Of a stretch of DNA of 64,000 bases, positions 34,937-46,734 are shown piece by piece; within the stretch, counting starts at the first letter, position 1, and every line of letters begins with the position of its first letter. Source of the DNA: Siphonodentalium dalli (Eukaryota > Mollusca > Scaphopoda > Gadilida > Siphonodentaliidae). The position numbers and the translations under genes are program-made. The notes under the pieces are model-generated. The model did no database searches. It was not told where the DNA came from and saw only the letters and a program-made list of their open reading frames with translations. The DNA is taken from the NCBI GenBank assembly GCA_032622095.1, contig CP136066.1, positions 99,841,319-99,905,318 on the forward strand, in the 5' to 3' direction.

Positions 34937-35789
34937 TATATATATATATATATACATCGCAAAAAAAAAAAAAAAATAACAACGATTGGGATTGATGTAA
35001 ACATATTTTATTCCAATCCTATACATGTAACATATATGAACATTTAACAACAGTTTTGACAATATAGTATTGCTAGGTGAATCGGAAATGCGTCTAACAA
35101 CAAGCCCATGGCTTTGATTAAGTTTGCTCCCCATTAAGTTTGCTCCTTTTGGGATTATTTAATATGGAAATGAATCGATAATCGTGTGCAGTAAATTTTT
35201 TGCTTTTCACGATCTAACAGACTAAGCACAACGCGTAGTATAATATTAATTGTGTTCAATCGGCCAGTTGAGGATATCCGAGGCTTGATAAGTGCGGTGG
35301 CTATGTGATAGAACAAAACTAATTGACTGGCTGTCTATCTTTAAACGAAGTTTTTTGGTACAAACCGAGCAAAACGTATATCCTGTCGGTTGTGACGGTT
35401 AGGATATCACCCTACAATTAGAACGTACACATAATGTGATGATGCAGTACCCTAATATGACGACATAGTACCCTAAACGTACTCGTAGCTCTATCTGTGA
35501 GTTTTCTGAAACTTCTCTATTGATAAAATATACGTTCTGACGGTTAGTACATCACGTTTGCATAATTTGATGATCGTAGATGCTATACGTGGGTTTTGCG
35601 AAACCTCTCCATTTACTCAGTAGGTGCTTGGTATCCAGCGAGCACTAGTCTCTGGACTACTAGGGCAAATGTGAGAGCGTTGTTATCAAACTTTCGGGCA
35701 CATTGCCATAGTGTATTTTCGAAAGCATGTTATCTCTGGCCTTAGAAAACGCATTATGACAAGCTGGAATCCACTGCTTAAAGACATAT
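34937..35789. other. no gene seen; poly-A run at 34961
   Basis: A run of about 16 A follows a short TA tract. A small duplication (AAGTTTGCTCC twice at 35119-35146) is the only other structure. The diverged pair GACGGTTAGGATATCACC / GACGGTTAGTACATCACG (35394, 35537) hints at an old tandem repeat. Confidence 0.5.
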
Positions 35790-36180
35790 TATGTACTTAA
35801 TCGGGTGCGTGAAACAAATAAGTTGGTATTCAGGCGCTATGCTAACTGTGGGAATGTAGCATTCAAGTAAAATCGCCGAAAATTTCAATCAAATCGACCT
35901 TACCACTTCATAGAAAACATCGTCTGAACTACGCACAATTGTAAATATTTACTTCTCGATTCGGGACGCAACAATCTGCGATAAACTAACGATAACGATT
36001 TCGCCATTGAGTGTCACTGTTTTAATTAATGTATAAGAATGTCGGTGCTTGTTGTCAATTTGGATATAATATTTATAAAATGTACTACTTTGAGCCAGAT
36101 TATTCTCCATTTCTATTTGATCACCCTACTGGAGTGGTTCACATCACTTTAATATCTCGAATAATGGCGAAAGTACCACT
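35790..36180 (+). repeat. dispersed repeat, member 2 of 3
   Basis: Closest to 18540-18930: both hold GATAAGTTGGTAT/AATAAGTTGGTAT, TAAATATTTACTTCTCGATT, TGCGATAAACTAACGA and AGATTATTCTCCATTT at the same spacing. Confidence 0.7.
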
Positions 36181-36689
36181 AGCGTTACGAGAATAAGATA
36201 TCCCTAAATATTGGGGGTATAGTATTAATAGTTATCATTTTCTATACTTTTCTTTTGCAAACAAAATGTGACCTGTAAAATGTCCGCATGTACATATTTC
36301 AGCTGATGTTGACATTCGTTTGGCGTAAGGTCACGACATTGAACTTTTCCTGAAGGTCAAATGTTAATGCAGAATCTAAAATATAAATTTGTCGTGATCT
36401 CATTCTGGGATATCTAGACGAAATATTATATTTACGTCTGATGAAATACAGGACAATAGAAGCAGTGTTGGTAATGACTGGTCAATGCGAGTTATATAAT
36501 TAATCTTTAAAACAGGCTCGTTGGAACTGTAGCATTGATTACTATAGCACAGTACACTATTGGTATTATCTGGAACAGATTACAACACTGAATAAGTACC
36601 TTAGCCCATTACAAGCAACAAACTAAAACAAGTGAAACGTCAAGCGTGACATAACCCCCGGCGCTCAGTTTAGAGAATGGACAATACTA

Positions 36690-37410
36690 AATATGTGTAT
36701 GGATGGAACATTTTGTTATTGTCTAAATCCAAGAAGTGGGTAATATATCCCATAGGCTGGGTTATAAACACGACAAAGCACGACAAAATCCGATGACCTA
36801 TGCCCATGTTGCAAGCTGAAATTTGCAAACGAACACAACGTTGAGATATTCCACAGTCAAACACGGGTTGTAACTCTGGTGAAATGAATGGACGGAACCT
36901 GTCGTATGTGGGTGTCCTTTATCACAGGATGGTCTACACAGGATGGTCTATCACAATACCAAAGCACAACAGAAACTGATGATCCGATATTTACAAGTAA
37001 AATAAGTGCAATAACTCTGGTAAAAATGAATGGACGAAACCTGTAGTAGGTCGGTATCATTTCCCAGAACTTTGCTATAACCATGCCGAAGCACAACTGA
37101 ATCGGATTATCCTTGCCAAGTTACAAGCTGAAATGTTCGCACGGACAAAACATTCCATATCAAACATGGGCCGTAACCCGTGTAAAACTTAATGGACGAA
37201 ATCCGTAGTATGTGGGTATCCTTTTACCAGACCTATGTTATCACCATGCCAAACAACAACGAAATACGACACTTAACACCAGAGTTTCGAGGTGATATGT
37301 TCGGACGGACTGACGCACCGAAAGGCGGTTAGACGGACAGGCGTACAGACGGAGCCATTGGCTATATCATGAATATTTCCCGACTCCGGGGCATAATATA
37401 GAATCACGAA
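36690..37410 (-). repeat. diverged tandem array, ~150-bp units
   Basis: Landmarks that recur about four times are GTAACTCTGGT(G/A)AAA, AATGGACG(A/G)AACCTGT, GTATGTGGGTATCC, 'ACCATGCC(G/A)AA..CACAAC' and 'ACAAGCTGAAATG'. It ends in a GACGGAC-rich stretch and GGGGCATAAT near 37390, much like the arrays at 6.1 and 40.3 kb. Strand arbitrary. Confidence 0.65.
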
Positions 37411-37669
37411 AAGGGAAATTGGTGAAATAAATTTGCGAAAATATGGTAGATATTCAATGTATGGCCTGTTCATAGATTTCATACAACACTCAATTTGACA
37501 AGTCCTTCTATTTTATACCCAGTTAGTTTTTATATATTACCATCCTGATAACAAAACAGAAAACCTTTCTCATTTTTTCAAATTATTTGTATGCATGGTC
37601 GGTGCCAGAAAGTAAACAGGCCAGATTCTTTACCTGCAGTTTGAACCAGGCTTAAAAACATGGACATAT

Positions 37670-38050
37670 AGAGATATTTAAAGACATATGGCATATTTCA
37701 TTGAATAAAAAAATCCTAACACTATCCCCACTGGAAGAACGTAGCAAGGAACAAATATTGTTGAAAATTCCAACCACATCGAATGTACCATTTCACAGAA
37801 CACAACGGTTGAACTACGCACATATGTAAATATTTACTGCTTTATTTGGGACGCCTTATTGGGCGTAAATATTACGGAAATCATTGGGCCAATAATAGTC
37901 ACTGCGTGTCATTCGTTTATAACAATGACGCTGTTTTCTGACTAATTGGATGTCACATTTTATGAAAATAACTTCTTTTGGTATGATTATTTGTTTATCC
38001 GTCCAGGAACACCTCAGTTGAGTGTTTCACATCACTTTAATAGGTTATGT
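37670..38050 (+). repeat. dispersed repeat, member 3 of 3 (diverged)
   Basis: Shares TGAACTACGCACA, TGTAAATATTTACT, TTTGGGACGC and GTTTCACATCACTTTAATA with 35790-36180 in the same order, with considerable divergence between. Confidence 0.6.
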
Positions 38051-39725
38051 CGATGTCAACTAAGGATTTGGATAATATTGAGCAATTGACTCAAATGTTA
38101 GTCGCAAACAGTTAGAGGAAATAATTCAAACATATATAGAAAGAGGGACATACACGTGAAAATGCATAATGCATCTTTATATAAAAAATAGTAGGACCTG
38201 TCTGTCCACCAGACTGTTCGCGATTTTTCTCCCAGACCACTGGGCCGAATTAAACCAAAATTGGTGAGATGACTTGGGGTATACCCTGGTGGATGTTAAA
38301 ACGGCGTTATAGTAAAAATTGATTTAAATAAAATTAATTGATTTAAAAAAATCTAGTTTGGTAACATTTTCACTGCCAGTGGCGTTATGGCGTCGTGTTG
38401 GGTCGTTGACGTTATGGCCATTTACCAGTGGAGAAATATAACAAGAGTATCACGAAAACCACAAAACTTACTCAGTTGAAAGGCTATTGTAACTCACAAT
38501 CGTGGAACATATTACAGTTTGAAACTTAGAGACACCTTTGTTCCGATACGCCAATCTTTGAGGTCCGGTTATGAATAATGGTTAACTGCTAGTGTGCTGA
38601 AATAGGTGCGTGCTATACTCATTTTACGCTTTAAAAAACATCAAATTGGTTAAAAGATCAAAATGTGTGCGAAGAGCACGAAGGGGACGCTGCTGAATCA
38701 AGGATCTGTCTGAGATCAAAATGTGCACCCAGGCCCCTAACGCACAAAGGTTTCGGCCCCCTTCGATGCTGAATACAGGCTCACGAAGGGAGATAGTTAC
38801 TAATAAAACTGCGACACTGGTCACACAAGAGTTATTGGCGCTATTGCTGGCCGGATTAAGAAGCAAAATGGCGCTTTTGTTCAGAATTCTTGATGTGCTC
38901 ACAACGATATGTGTCTACATAAGAAATCGATGCGTGTTATGTAGAGTGTGGCTCAAACTCATTCACAAGTACCATGTTAGCTGCTACTACAACAAAGAAA
39001 TTTGTTCTTCGATTTTGAGTCTCGGATTTCATTGTTCAGACTTCACCGTTGATAGTTGTTATATATCTTGTGTCAGTTAATCTCTCTCATATGTTTGTAT
39101 ACTTGAACATAATTCAGAAAAGTACAACTATTTCTGTTGTGACACCCAATGTATGGATGTCGGTAGAGACTAATCGAGCTTTGATGAACTACATGCATCC
39201 CTGATAGATATCCATAAGGTTGATATTTTGTTTCTGTGTAATTGGGGTAATGTTGTTGAATCAGTGGCGGTCGAATGTGTTGACTTATTTTAAATGTGTT
39301 TTCTTATGCATGTATCGATAAGTTCATGCAAACTTTTTGCGGAGAGAGAAGGCACTTGCCATACACGTATATACGTAACTAGTTTACTGGTCAATATTAC
39401 TTTATGAGATATCTGATCGCATCCGATCGATGGAAGGACAACCGTAAGCGAGATATGGGCACCACATCACATACATTTCAGCACCAGTTTTACTTTGATA
39501 AATAGGGGTCCTACGTTCACCACATGTGCATGCTACAAATTGGGCATGCTAACATGTGTTCTCTCTCTCACCAGTTTAGTGCTCAATATACATCGTTCAC
39601 GTTATTCTACAGACTCATAAAAGAACATCATAAGAACGTCAGTATCTCAGAAGTTGCCCATAGATGCCCGACAATTGTCTCAGAAACCGCTATTCTCCCC
39701 CCACTATGAGTGATCGTGGAATCAA
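38051..39725. other. no gene seen; Helitron-type 5' fragment near 38185
   Basis: TATAAAAAATAGTAGGACCT, GTCTGTCC and TTCGCGATTTTTCTCCC (38185-38240) resemble the 5' portion of Helitron-type repeats in this window. No 3' end is identified, though ATCTAG occurs at 38350. Frames at 38624-38902 and 38721-39080 overlap antiparallel and carry no known motif. Confidence 0.45.
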
Positions 39726-39728
39726 CCA

Positions 39729-40033
39729 TATTTTATTTATTTATTGGGGTTTAGCGTCGCTTTCAGCAGCCAGGGCTATATCACGATGTTGTCAGTTCTA
39801 TTGGTGGAGGGAAAGTCTGTGCACTAAGTCAAAACTAGCAGCGATTTCATTGGCTGGAAGAATGACCATTGTGCCCGGCGAAACGACCGACCATCGGCGA
39901 GTAGCTGGCATCTCCCCCAGAAAACGATATGGGATACAAAGTCGGCGATGACGCCACCGAGAATTGAACCCATATCGCCAGCGCTGGAGAGCCAGACTGT
40001 CTGAAGCATAACCCGACTGAACCACCGAGGTCA
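39729..40033 (-). mobile_element. tRNA-derived SINE
   Basis: Read on the minus strand from 40033, the head has an A-box-like GGTTCAGTCGGGTTATGC and, about 50 bases later, a B-box GGGTTCAATTC, the internal promoter layout of a tRNA gene. A body follows, and the 3' end ACGCTAAACCCCAATAAATA AATAAAAT is A-rich, as in SINEs that borrow a LINE tail. It has lost tRNA folding, so it is a SINE rather than a functional tRNA. Frames of 60-95 codons across it are spurious. The SINE family name is not assigned. Confidence 0.78.
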
Positions 40034-40299
40034 CTGGAATCATCTATAAAGTTACTTGTGTCAGTTTTCCTTCGACGTAAGCCTGCCAGTGAAATCCGAA
40101 TAATACTGGTTTACGTCGTACGATTGCTTTGCTCTTCTATAGCGGACTTTACGTCCATATCCAGTGGCGGGATTGTTGTTCAATGTTAATCGAGTTTAGT
40201 ATACAGATCATTATACAATGGGACATTTATCAGGAAGTGTAATATCTTAAGGTCATAAGTGTGTAAATATAATAACAAATATTGACAATTTCTTGATCA
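40034..40299. other. no gene seen
   Basis: Short spacer of AT-rich DNA between the SINE and the next repeat array. Confidence 0.4.
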
Positions 40300-40985
40300 T
40301 AAAAAACGGTAAGTCCTGCAGCTCATGCTAAATAATGGATTGAATTTTGTTCGTGAAATCCATCTTTGTTTGCCGAATGACCTCCAAGTGATTCGTTCAA
40401 ATCTAAATGGCAACTTCAGCACCCACGATTTTTTTTATAATAATCAGACCAACGGTACGGCCTTTAGCCGGTGCTAATGTATGTACATTGTTTAATACTG
40501 AAAACCAAGATTGTGGACGGTAGCCATGTTTTTTGGCCGATTCACCCAAACATATCATTCTCATCTACATGTCAACTTACATGGTACATTTCATTTATAA
40601 CAAAATCGGTAAGGCCTGTAGACCATGTTCATTGAATGAATTTTGAAATCCAAGATGGCCACTGGTGGCCATGTTTTGTTTTGGCCAAATGACCCCAAAA
40701 TGACTCGTTCACATCTACATGTTAATGTCAACAGCCATAACACAATTTATGATAATCAGACCAACGGCACGACATTTAGCCTGCTAATGGATTTACATAT
40801 CTATGTGAAATGCAAGATGGAGCTGGCGGTCACTTTTTTCGCAGAATGACTCCAAAATGACAGTACGACCTGTAGCCCGCGCTTGTGGAAATTGTTGACG
40901 ATCGTCCATCACCACGACGGATACCAATCCATGGCAATAGCTCAAACCTGACATTGTCAAGTTGAGCTTATAATACATATGAATC
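40300..40985 (+). repeat. degenerate 'AAGATGGCCAC' array
   Basis: About four ~160-bp units with landmarks 'GGTAAGTCCTGCAG/GGTAAGGCCTGTAG', GAATTTTGAAATCCAAGATGG, 'GGCCATGTTTT', 'GACTCGTTCACATCTACATG' and 'ATAATCAGACCAACGG(T/C)AC'. It ends with GACGGATACCAATCCATGGCA and ATAGCTC near 40935, the same terminus style as the array at 6050-6760. Confidence 0.7.
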
Positions 40986-41990
40986 GAAGACACCTGTCCG
41001 GAAATTATTCAGTCAATTGATATCGATATTTTATTATATAATGCGATAATCAATTGTGACAGTTTTTTTCGTTACTGTTTCAGAACAGAGTGTGATAAGA
41101 TTCCGGCTATCTCAGACAGGGGTAGAGTTTTCCCGTTTGCAAACTCCCCGAACCGTAAAATGTTCCAAACATGTTGTATGCATTATACCAGAAAATTCGA
41201 AATAAAATCAATATTAATTGCATGATGGAAGCTTTTCCGGACAGGGGTCTTCGATTCATATTCATTATTCTACACCGAGGAAACAATATAGAAATTGTTA
41301 TAGGAAGAGATATTCTTTCAGTTGGGTATATTATGAGGCAACTGGTGGCAAATAACTGAGATGCATTGCAGCGAATCTGCATTCACCTATGTACCTACAT
41401 GTATATACATACTATCAACGTATATCCCGTGGACTACAATGACCACCACCCCAAATGGACAGTGCTGGGTGTTCTGACACTAGATCGTACAATTTCAATC
41501 TCTATTCTCAATTTCTTTATTTCGCTCGTTTAAACGGCCACGGTTTCCAAATTATGTCTACGTAATTTGGAAACAAGTATGATCAAGATAGGTCGATGCA
41601 AATAACTATTGATATACCGACTTAGTATGCTCTGGTAAATATTTCCCATGATCACATCCATCCTCTTGTTATTTGCTTGCCTATAAAATAGCGGGAAATT
41701 ACCGAAACGGAGATCGTTATTTCACTCTAGATAGCGTTATTTCACTGTAGGGCTTGAAACTAACACGAGCTGTCAATGTCGATCGAGTGATCATTGCGTG
41801 CACACTGTCTACTAGCCAATCAAAAGACAATAGGTTTGAGTCGTAGCGTGTCAATTTAAACTTTACGCCTAGGCTCTTTCCTGTTTGTAAACACTGACAC
41901 GTGCGCTGATTACTTAAGTACAGTTAATGATTTAATTAATTAAGAAATAACTGAAAAACTTTGAGCCTAAATAATCCGCATATAATAAAA
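40986..41990. other. no gene seen
   Basis: A 91-codon minus-strand frame (41107-41382) and its antiparallel 62-codon partner show no family resemblance. A short duplication of GTTATTTCACT occurs at about 41720-41740. Confidence 0.45.
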
Positions 41991-42132
41991 AGAATACCTA
42001 CAGTTTTTTCGTTTGAATACCAGAAACATCTCATTCGTGTCTGGAAAGAAATATCGAATTTTCGATATTCCATATTTTTTTCTAGACACTCATGAGATAT
42101 TTCGGTATTCAAACAAAACCTGTAGGTATTCT
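41991..42132. mobile_element. hairpin MITE, ~60-bp arms
   Basis: AGAATACCTACAGTTTTTTC, GTTTGAATACC...GTGTCTGG pairs with CTAGACAC...GGTATTCAAAC, AAAACCTGTAGGTATTCT. The central part (ATATCGAATTTTCGATAT) is also self-complementary. Confidence 0.8.
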
Positions 42133-42454
42133 CTATTTATTTTTACCATATCAGGAATAGACGAATAGGCTCTTTTATGTTACATGCCCTGTAAATTACT
42201 GGTTTTTTGTTTGGGACCCAAACTTCGTGTTCAAAATTGTATTATTTTTTTTATGACTTTCTGGGACATATAGCGCTCGTAGAAAGGTAGTTCAAGTAAG
42301 TTCGACCTATTTCGATACCTGGACATAACCAAAAGGCTAATATTATTAGATGTATTTTGAAGCGTAAACCGCCTAGTGGATTTGCACAATGTTCAATTAC
42401 AAATCAGTGACAAAGAAATATCGGGGTTGGTCGGGCGAGAGTCATCATCAATAA

Positions 42455-42545
42455 GCTAGAAGTTATTGTGTGACGTATTCGTGCTCTGCAAATCTAACCA
42501 CCAACGATCGAATACCTCTGACGGGCGAGCCCTCGTTAGGTGATT
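42455..42545 (+). repeat. 85-bp dispersed repeat, copy 1
   Basis: TAGAAGTTATTGTGTGACGT, ATTCGTGCTCTGCAAATCTA, ACCAACGATCGAATACCTC and CCTCGTTAG recur at 44985-45070 in the same orientation with about ten differences. Confidence 0.85.
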
Positions 42546-42610
42546 TAATCTTTTTTTTATAGTTTAACCAATACAGGTAAGTGGTTGTCTGACAAGGTGA
42601 CACATACATC

Positions 42611-44530
42611 AGGCCAGGTTTATACGTCGAGCAGGCACGGGTCGCGCCAGCGTAATTACTGTGAAAATTACAATGTCCAAGATAATGATTACGATATCAT
42701 CATATATGACATATATCGTCAAATAAAACCTTTATCATAATGTCAAAGTACAATTTTTTTTTGCATTTGGCCAATGTAGAGAAATTCATAACACACAAGC
42801 GCACCGAGATATGTGTAAAGGTTTCATCATAACATCTGTTCAGAGAAGTTTGGTATCTGCAAGAATTGATAATGGCCGTGCGATGTACTTTTAACGTCGT
42901 GTCAATGGATGAGTCTCCAGGTGATAATGGACGAGTCGGATTGGCGGATTGGCGCGAACAAAGTGAGGCAACCTCTTGGCTGCTACACGTCAGTACTGAG
43001 TACTAAAATGTCACGTTGTGTGCTTATCCACTGGAAAATGACCATAACGTCAACGGCCTAGCACACGGCGTCATTAGCAGGCAAGACGTTAATCACTCAC
43101 AGGGAAGTGACGTGACAAATCCTTTCTATCAATGGCGTACCCCTTCCACCATCCCTAGTTCTGACATGGGGACAATTCGAAAAATTAAAACTTCCATGCA
43201 TCACAAAGTTTACTTCATTGTTAATATAAGTTTGATGAAAATCTGCGACGAAAAAAAATCATATAAGTTATGGTGCCCCTCCCCCATCCCTGACACCGAC
43301 AGCGTCGCCTTATGTTTTAACCTGCACTACAGAAAGACTCGTTCATTATCCACCTCTCAATATTCTTCGGACTCGTTTCATTGACATTGACACACTCGTC
43401 CAATGACATAATCAATTTCTAGCCCTTATACAGACGATATTCGGTGATAATATCGGGGGATTTTGATTGCTGTTTATCGATACGTGAAGTTTCTTTGAAA
43501 ATAACTTAAGATTGAGTCCGTTAGTCTCGATTCTAATTGCGAAAAATCCCGAAAAGTAGCTAAAATACTATTATTTCGTATTTGTACTGGAAAATAATGA
43601 CACTATATAGTTGACTAAAACTCGCTTTTTCTCATGTGTGTAGCGCCGAATCTTGGTGTTCAAAAGTCGATGGCTATTTCCTTCAAAATTATGCTATCTT
43701 GGCGCTGACTTTGAAACCCACCACGTGGTGCATACATATAAATTGGCCTCGCCCATTATCTTTTACCTCCTCCATTATCGGGTTGTAGGGCGTGAAGATA
43801 GCGCAACGTATAAAACAAACTGGCTCGTCAGAATTTCTCTGGCATTCCCTGATGTGCTGCACGCCTGGTACCGACGTGCTACACGGCTGTGGCTCGACGT
43901 GCTAGACATGGGTTGCGTTAAGATGATTCAGTGAGCTCACTCCCCGTTTAGGATCCCTTTGGCGTAGAGCTGCATAATTTTAAGTTGTTAACGTCTTCCG
44001 TTGGTCGTCCATATAGCGCGACGCGGGTCTGGCACAGCGTCGGGCCACAGACTTGTTGACTCTTGGACGTTGTCAATATACGTTGAAGGTAATATGGTAT
44101 ACGGTACTGCGGGGACATGCATGTATTGACTGACAAAGGACGTTTCGCGACATTTGGGAATACATTTATTGCAGATATATACGAAGGTTCAAGTGCGATG
44201 AATTCCAAGATCGAGGTTTTGAAACCAACTAAAGCTTTCCGAGATTCGTGCACCAGTTGAAGTATTTTGTATAAAGACACAATGGGGCCATTTTACGGTG
44301 TATTGCCAAAGGACACTATCATGGCGCATTTTCGTGAACTCCCCAAGGGAAATGATTACTAGTATAGCAGACGTAAATTTGTATCAGAAATTTTAAAATT
44401 GTTCTAAATATACGAGTATCGCACGTGCCAGCTGGCTCGACGTATAAATCAAACACATATAACACGCGCCAATGTCTAGCCTAGCGAAAATAGCACGACC
44501 CGTGTTTGGCGCGACGAATAAAACTGGCCT
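42611..44530. mobile_element. 1.9-kb inverted-repeat element (probable)
   Basis: The left end, AGGCCAGGTTTATACGTCGA, GCAGGCACGGGTCGCGCC, is matched in inverse by the right end, where GCACGACCCGTGTTTGGCG, CGACGAATAAAACTGGCCT is found (44490-44530). The ~40-bp arms match at roughly three quarters of positions. Related words (GCGCAACGTATAAAAC near 43800, AGCGCGACGCGGG near 44013, GGCTCGACGTATAAATC near 44432) recur inside as possible subterminal binding sites. The three interior frames longer than 90 codons (43016-43384, 43653-43934, 43948-44280) have no motif I know. No target duplication is clear. Confidence 0.5.
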
Positions 44531-44984
44531 CAGGGTAAGCGAAAATCACACTTAGCCCTCCAGAATGACAAGAACATGTCAGAATGGAGAACTGACTGAC
44601 GGACTATAAAGCCTTTCCGTTTGTCAGCATAAGTATAGTGAATGAAATAATAAGATTCGAGGCTAAATATAATAATGACCAAAGGCCACAGTTTATGGCA
44701 GACAAATTGCTCCCCGTTCTCATGACATAAATTTGGAGGTGGAAGCTGTATCCTGGAGCGGTTTAATTGAATTTTGAAAATAGTTTAGAACGTACGCTTT
44801 ATGCCAAAAAGTAGAATTTAGACATTTTTGTAATTTGACTGCCAACGGGTTTAACATATGCCAAACTGTTTGATAGGACCGCCGCAGATTGCTGAGTAAT
44901 GCTGACTATGTGCCATATTAAGGGCATGTCACGTTACCTTTCGGCTTGTTATGATGTTCGGACCAGAGTTATCACCAAAAAAAA
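44531..44984. other. no gene seen
   Basis: Spacer without recognised features. Confidence 0.4.
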
Positions 44985-45070
44985 ACTAGAAGTTACTGTG
45001 TGACGTATACGTGCTCTGTAAATCTAATTGCACCAACGATCGAATACCTCCGCCGACGAGCTCCTCGTTA
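44985..45070 (+). repeat. 85-bp dispersed repeat, copy 2
   Basis: Second copy of the block at 42455-42545. The two copies lie outside the inverted-repeat element at 42611-44530 on either side, but not at its edges. Confidence 0.85.
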
Positions 45071-45226
45071 GTGTCGGCGCACATGCACGGTCCCAATTGT
45101 ATCCGGTTAAATCCGGCTGCCGGATATATCGGGCCCGATAAAATCGGAGGGGTCAACGCACACGAGTCGGAATTTCCGATTTTCGCTCCGGTCATATAAT
45201 CATGCGCTCTCGCATCAAGAAATTCA

Positions 45227-45472
45227 CCTTCTGGGGACCTCATTCTGATTAGGTCTCATCTTCTGGGAAATATCCATAGTCTCAACTTAAAATTGGTTTA
45301 GTTACTTTTACCCTTCTGGGAAGTTTCTATATCTCTTAATTTGAAGCGGATACAATGCTAATCGAGGTGACTAATGGGTGAACATCACCGATGTCGACTG
45401 AGGAACCTCCATCTGATCCTAGGTCTCTCATAGAAGTTGAGGCCTAAGCAGAATGAGGCCCCCAGATGGTGC
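45227..45472. mobile_element. MITE with CACCWTCTGGGG ends
   Basis: CACCTTCTGGGGACCTCATT, CTGATTAGG is matched in inverse by CCTAAGCAGAATGAGGCCCC, CAGATGGTG. The arms are about 45 bp and the total ~245 bp. A third copy of the terminal word (CCTCTGGGGACCTCATTCTG) stands alone at about 45523, a solo end or nested remnant. Confidence 0.75.
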
Positions 45473-45609
45473 ATTTGTTGACGATAGCCCGCCGTGTTGG
45501 ATATATAGCGTCACTAAATTCATCCTCTGGGGACCTCATTCTGCAAACGACATACATACTGTTTGAACTCTTCATTGAATCGATTAACGAGTTGATCATT
45601 ATCTTGTTC

Positions 45610-46023
45610 GGCCATATATGAACAAAGAAAAAAGAGCTAATTGATATTTTTATGTGTTCGCGTACTTCCGATTACAGTTGTTGTAGGACGCTTATGTATC
45701 GAATGTCGAGTCTGCATGAAACAATGTCTGCTGATGGAATCATATTGTGTCATTGTTGTATTATCGACGAAAATAATTTATAATTCTTTGAAAATATTGG
45801 GTATGTTTTGCTTCTTGTCTGGCCATATATCAACGAAGTAAAGATCTAATTGATATTTGTATGTGTTCGCGCGTACTTCCGATTGAGCTTGTTGTAGGAC
45901 ACTTATGTATCGAAGGACGAGTCTGCATGCACCGATATATGTTGACGCAAATGTGTCATTGCTCTCTTATCGACGAAACTCGTTTGAAAATGCTTTGAAA
46001 ATATGGGGTATTTTTTGCTTCTT
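45610..46023 (+). repeat. tandem duplication, two ~211-bp units
   Basis: GGCCATATATGAACAAAG (45610) and GGCCATATATCAACGAAG (45821) head two units that also share TATGTGTTCGCG, TACTTCCGATT, TTGTTGTAGGAC and TTTTGCTTCTT. Confidence 0.88.
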
Positions 46024-46147
46024 AACCACATATAGCCTGAATTACTATGGGACACCCAATTTATAGTAACACTCTGAACCACGGTTAATGCCGCATGTGC
46101 AGGTAACTCCAAACGTTATGCAATTCTCTGCGGGCATATCCCTTATC

Positions 46148-46600
46148 TTAGCGTCAAGGGGAAAACGCACGTTTTGTATAAATCCTGCCAAAATGGCAAG
46201 AGATTTTCAACAAAGAATTGCTCTTGGTCTATCAGGCGAAAGACCTTGAATTTCACAATTAATCATCTTCATTGTATCTATAATCTGAGCAACTATTAAG
46301 AGACGACAACAGAATGAATTTTAATACATTTCAAAGGTTGAAATTATTTTCTTTTGTTTTTGTCCTTTCGGTTCCTAGACCTTCTAGAATAATTAATAAA
46401 TTCACACAAGACTCCAATCACCAAACAGCTTATTGTGTTGGCTCCACGAGAGGAGGCTTCATTTGTTTTAGAATGTTGAGTTAGATTTTAATTGCACAGT
46501 ATAGCATCATACCCCTTTATATTATAAAACAAAGGGAGCAGTCAACTGGACGAAAGCCACAGTGTTAAGAGATATGGTGGTAAGCTTTAAAAAAAAATGA
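46148..46600 (+). repeat. dispersed repeat related to 16618-17110
   Basis: Shares ACGTTTTG(C/T)ATAAATCC, CATCTTCATTGTAT, TTTTAATACATTT, AATGTTGAGTTAGATTTTAAT and TATAGCATCATACC in the same order. Unlike the copy at 16.6 kb it is not flanked by TTAA MITEs. Confidence 0.75.
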
Positions 46601-46734
46601 CTATCTAAAACAAATTTCGAACACAATTAAAATATAACCAATCGTGAATGTAAAATCTATGGGAAATTAGTGAATAGATAATATGTGCGAACAATGTCAA
46701 CTTATAAAACACTGACGACTTTTTGAAGTGGTGA

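Noticed and set aside
39729-40033. A functional tRNA gene on the minus strand
   Set aside because: The acceptor stem and anticodon arm do not fold, and the body and A-rich tail are SINE-like.
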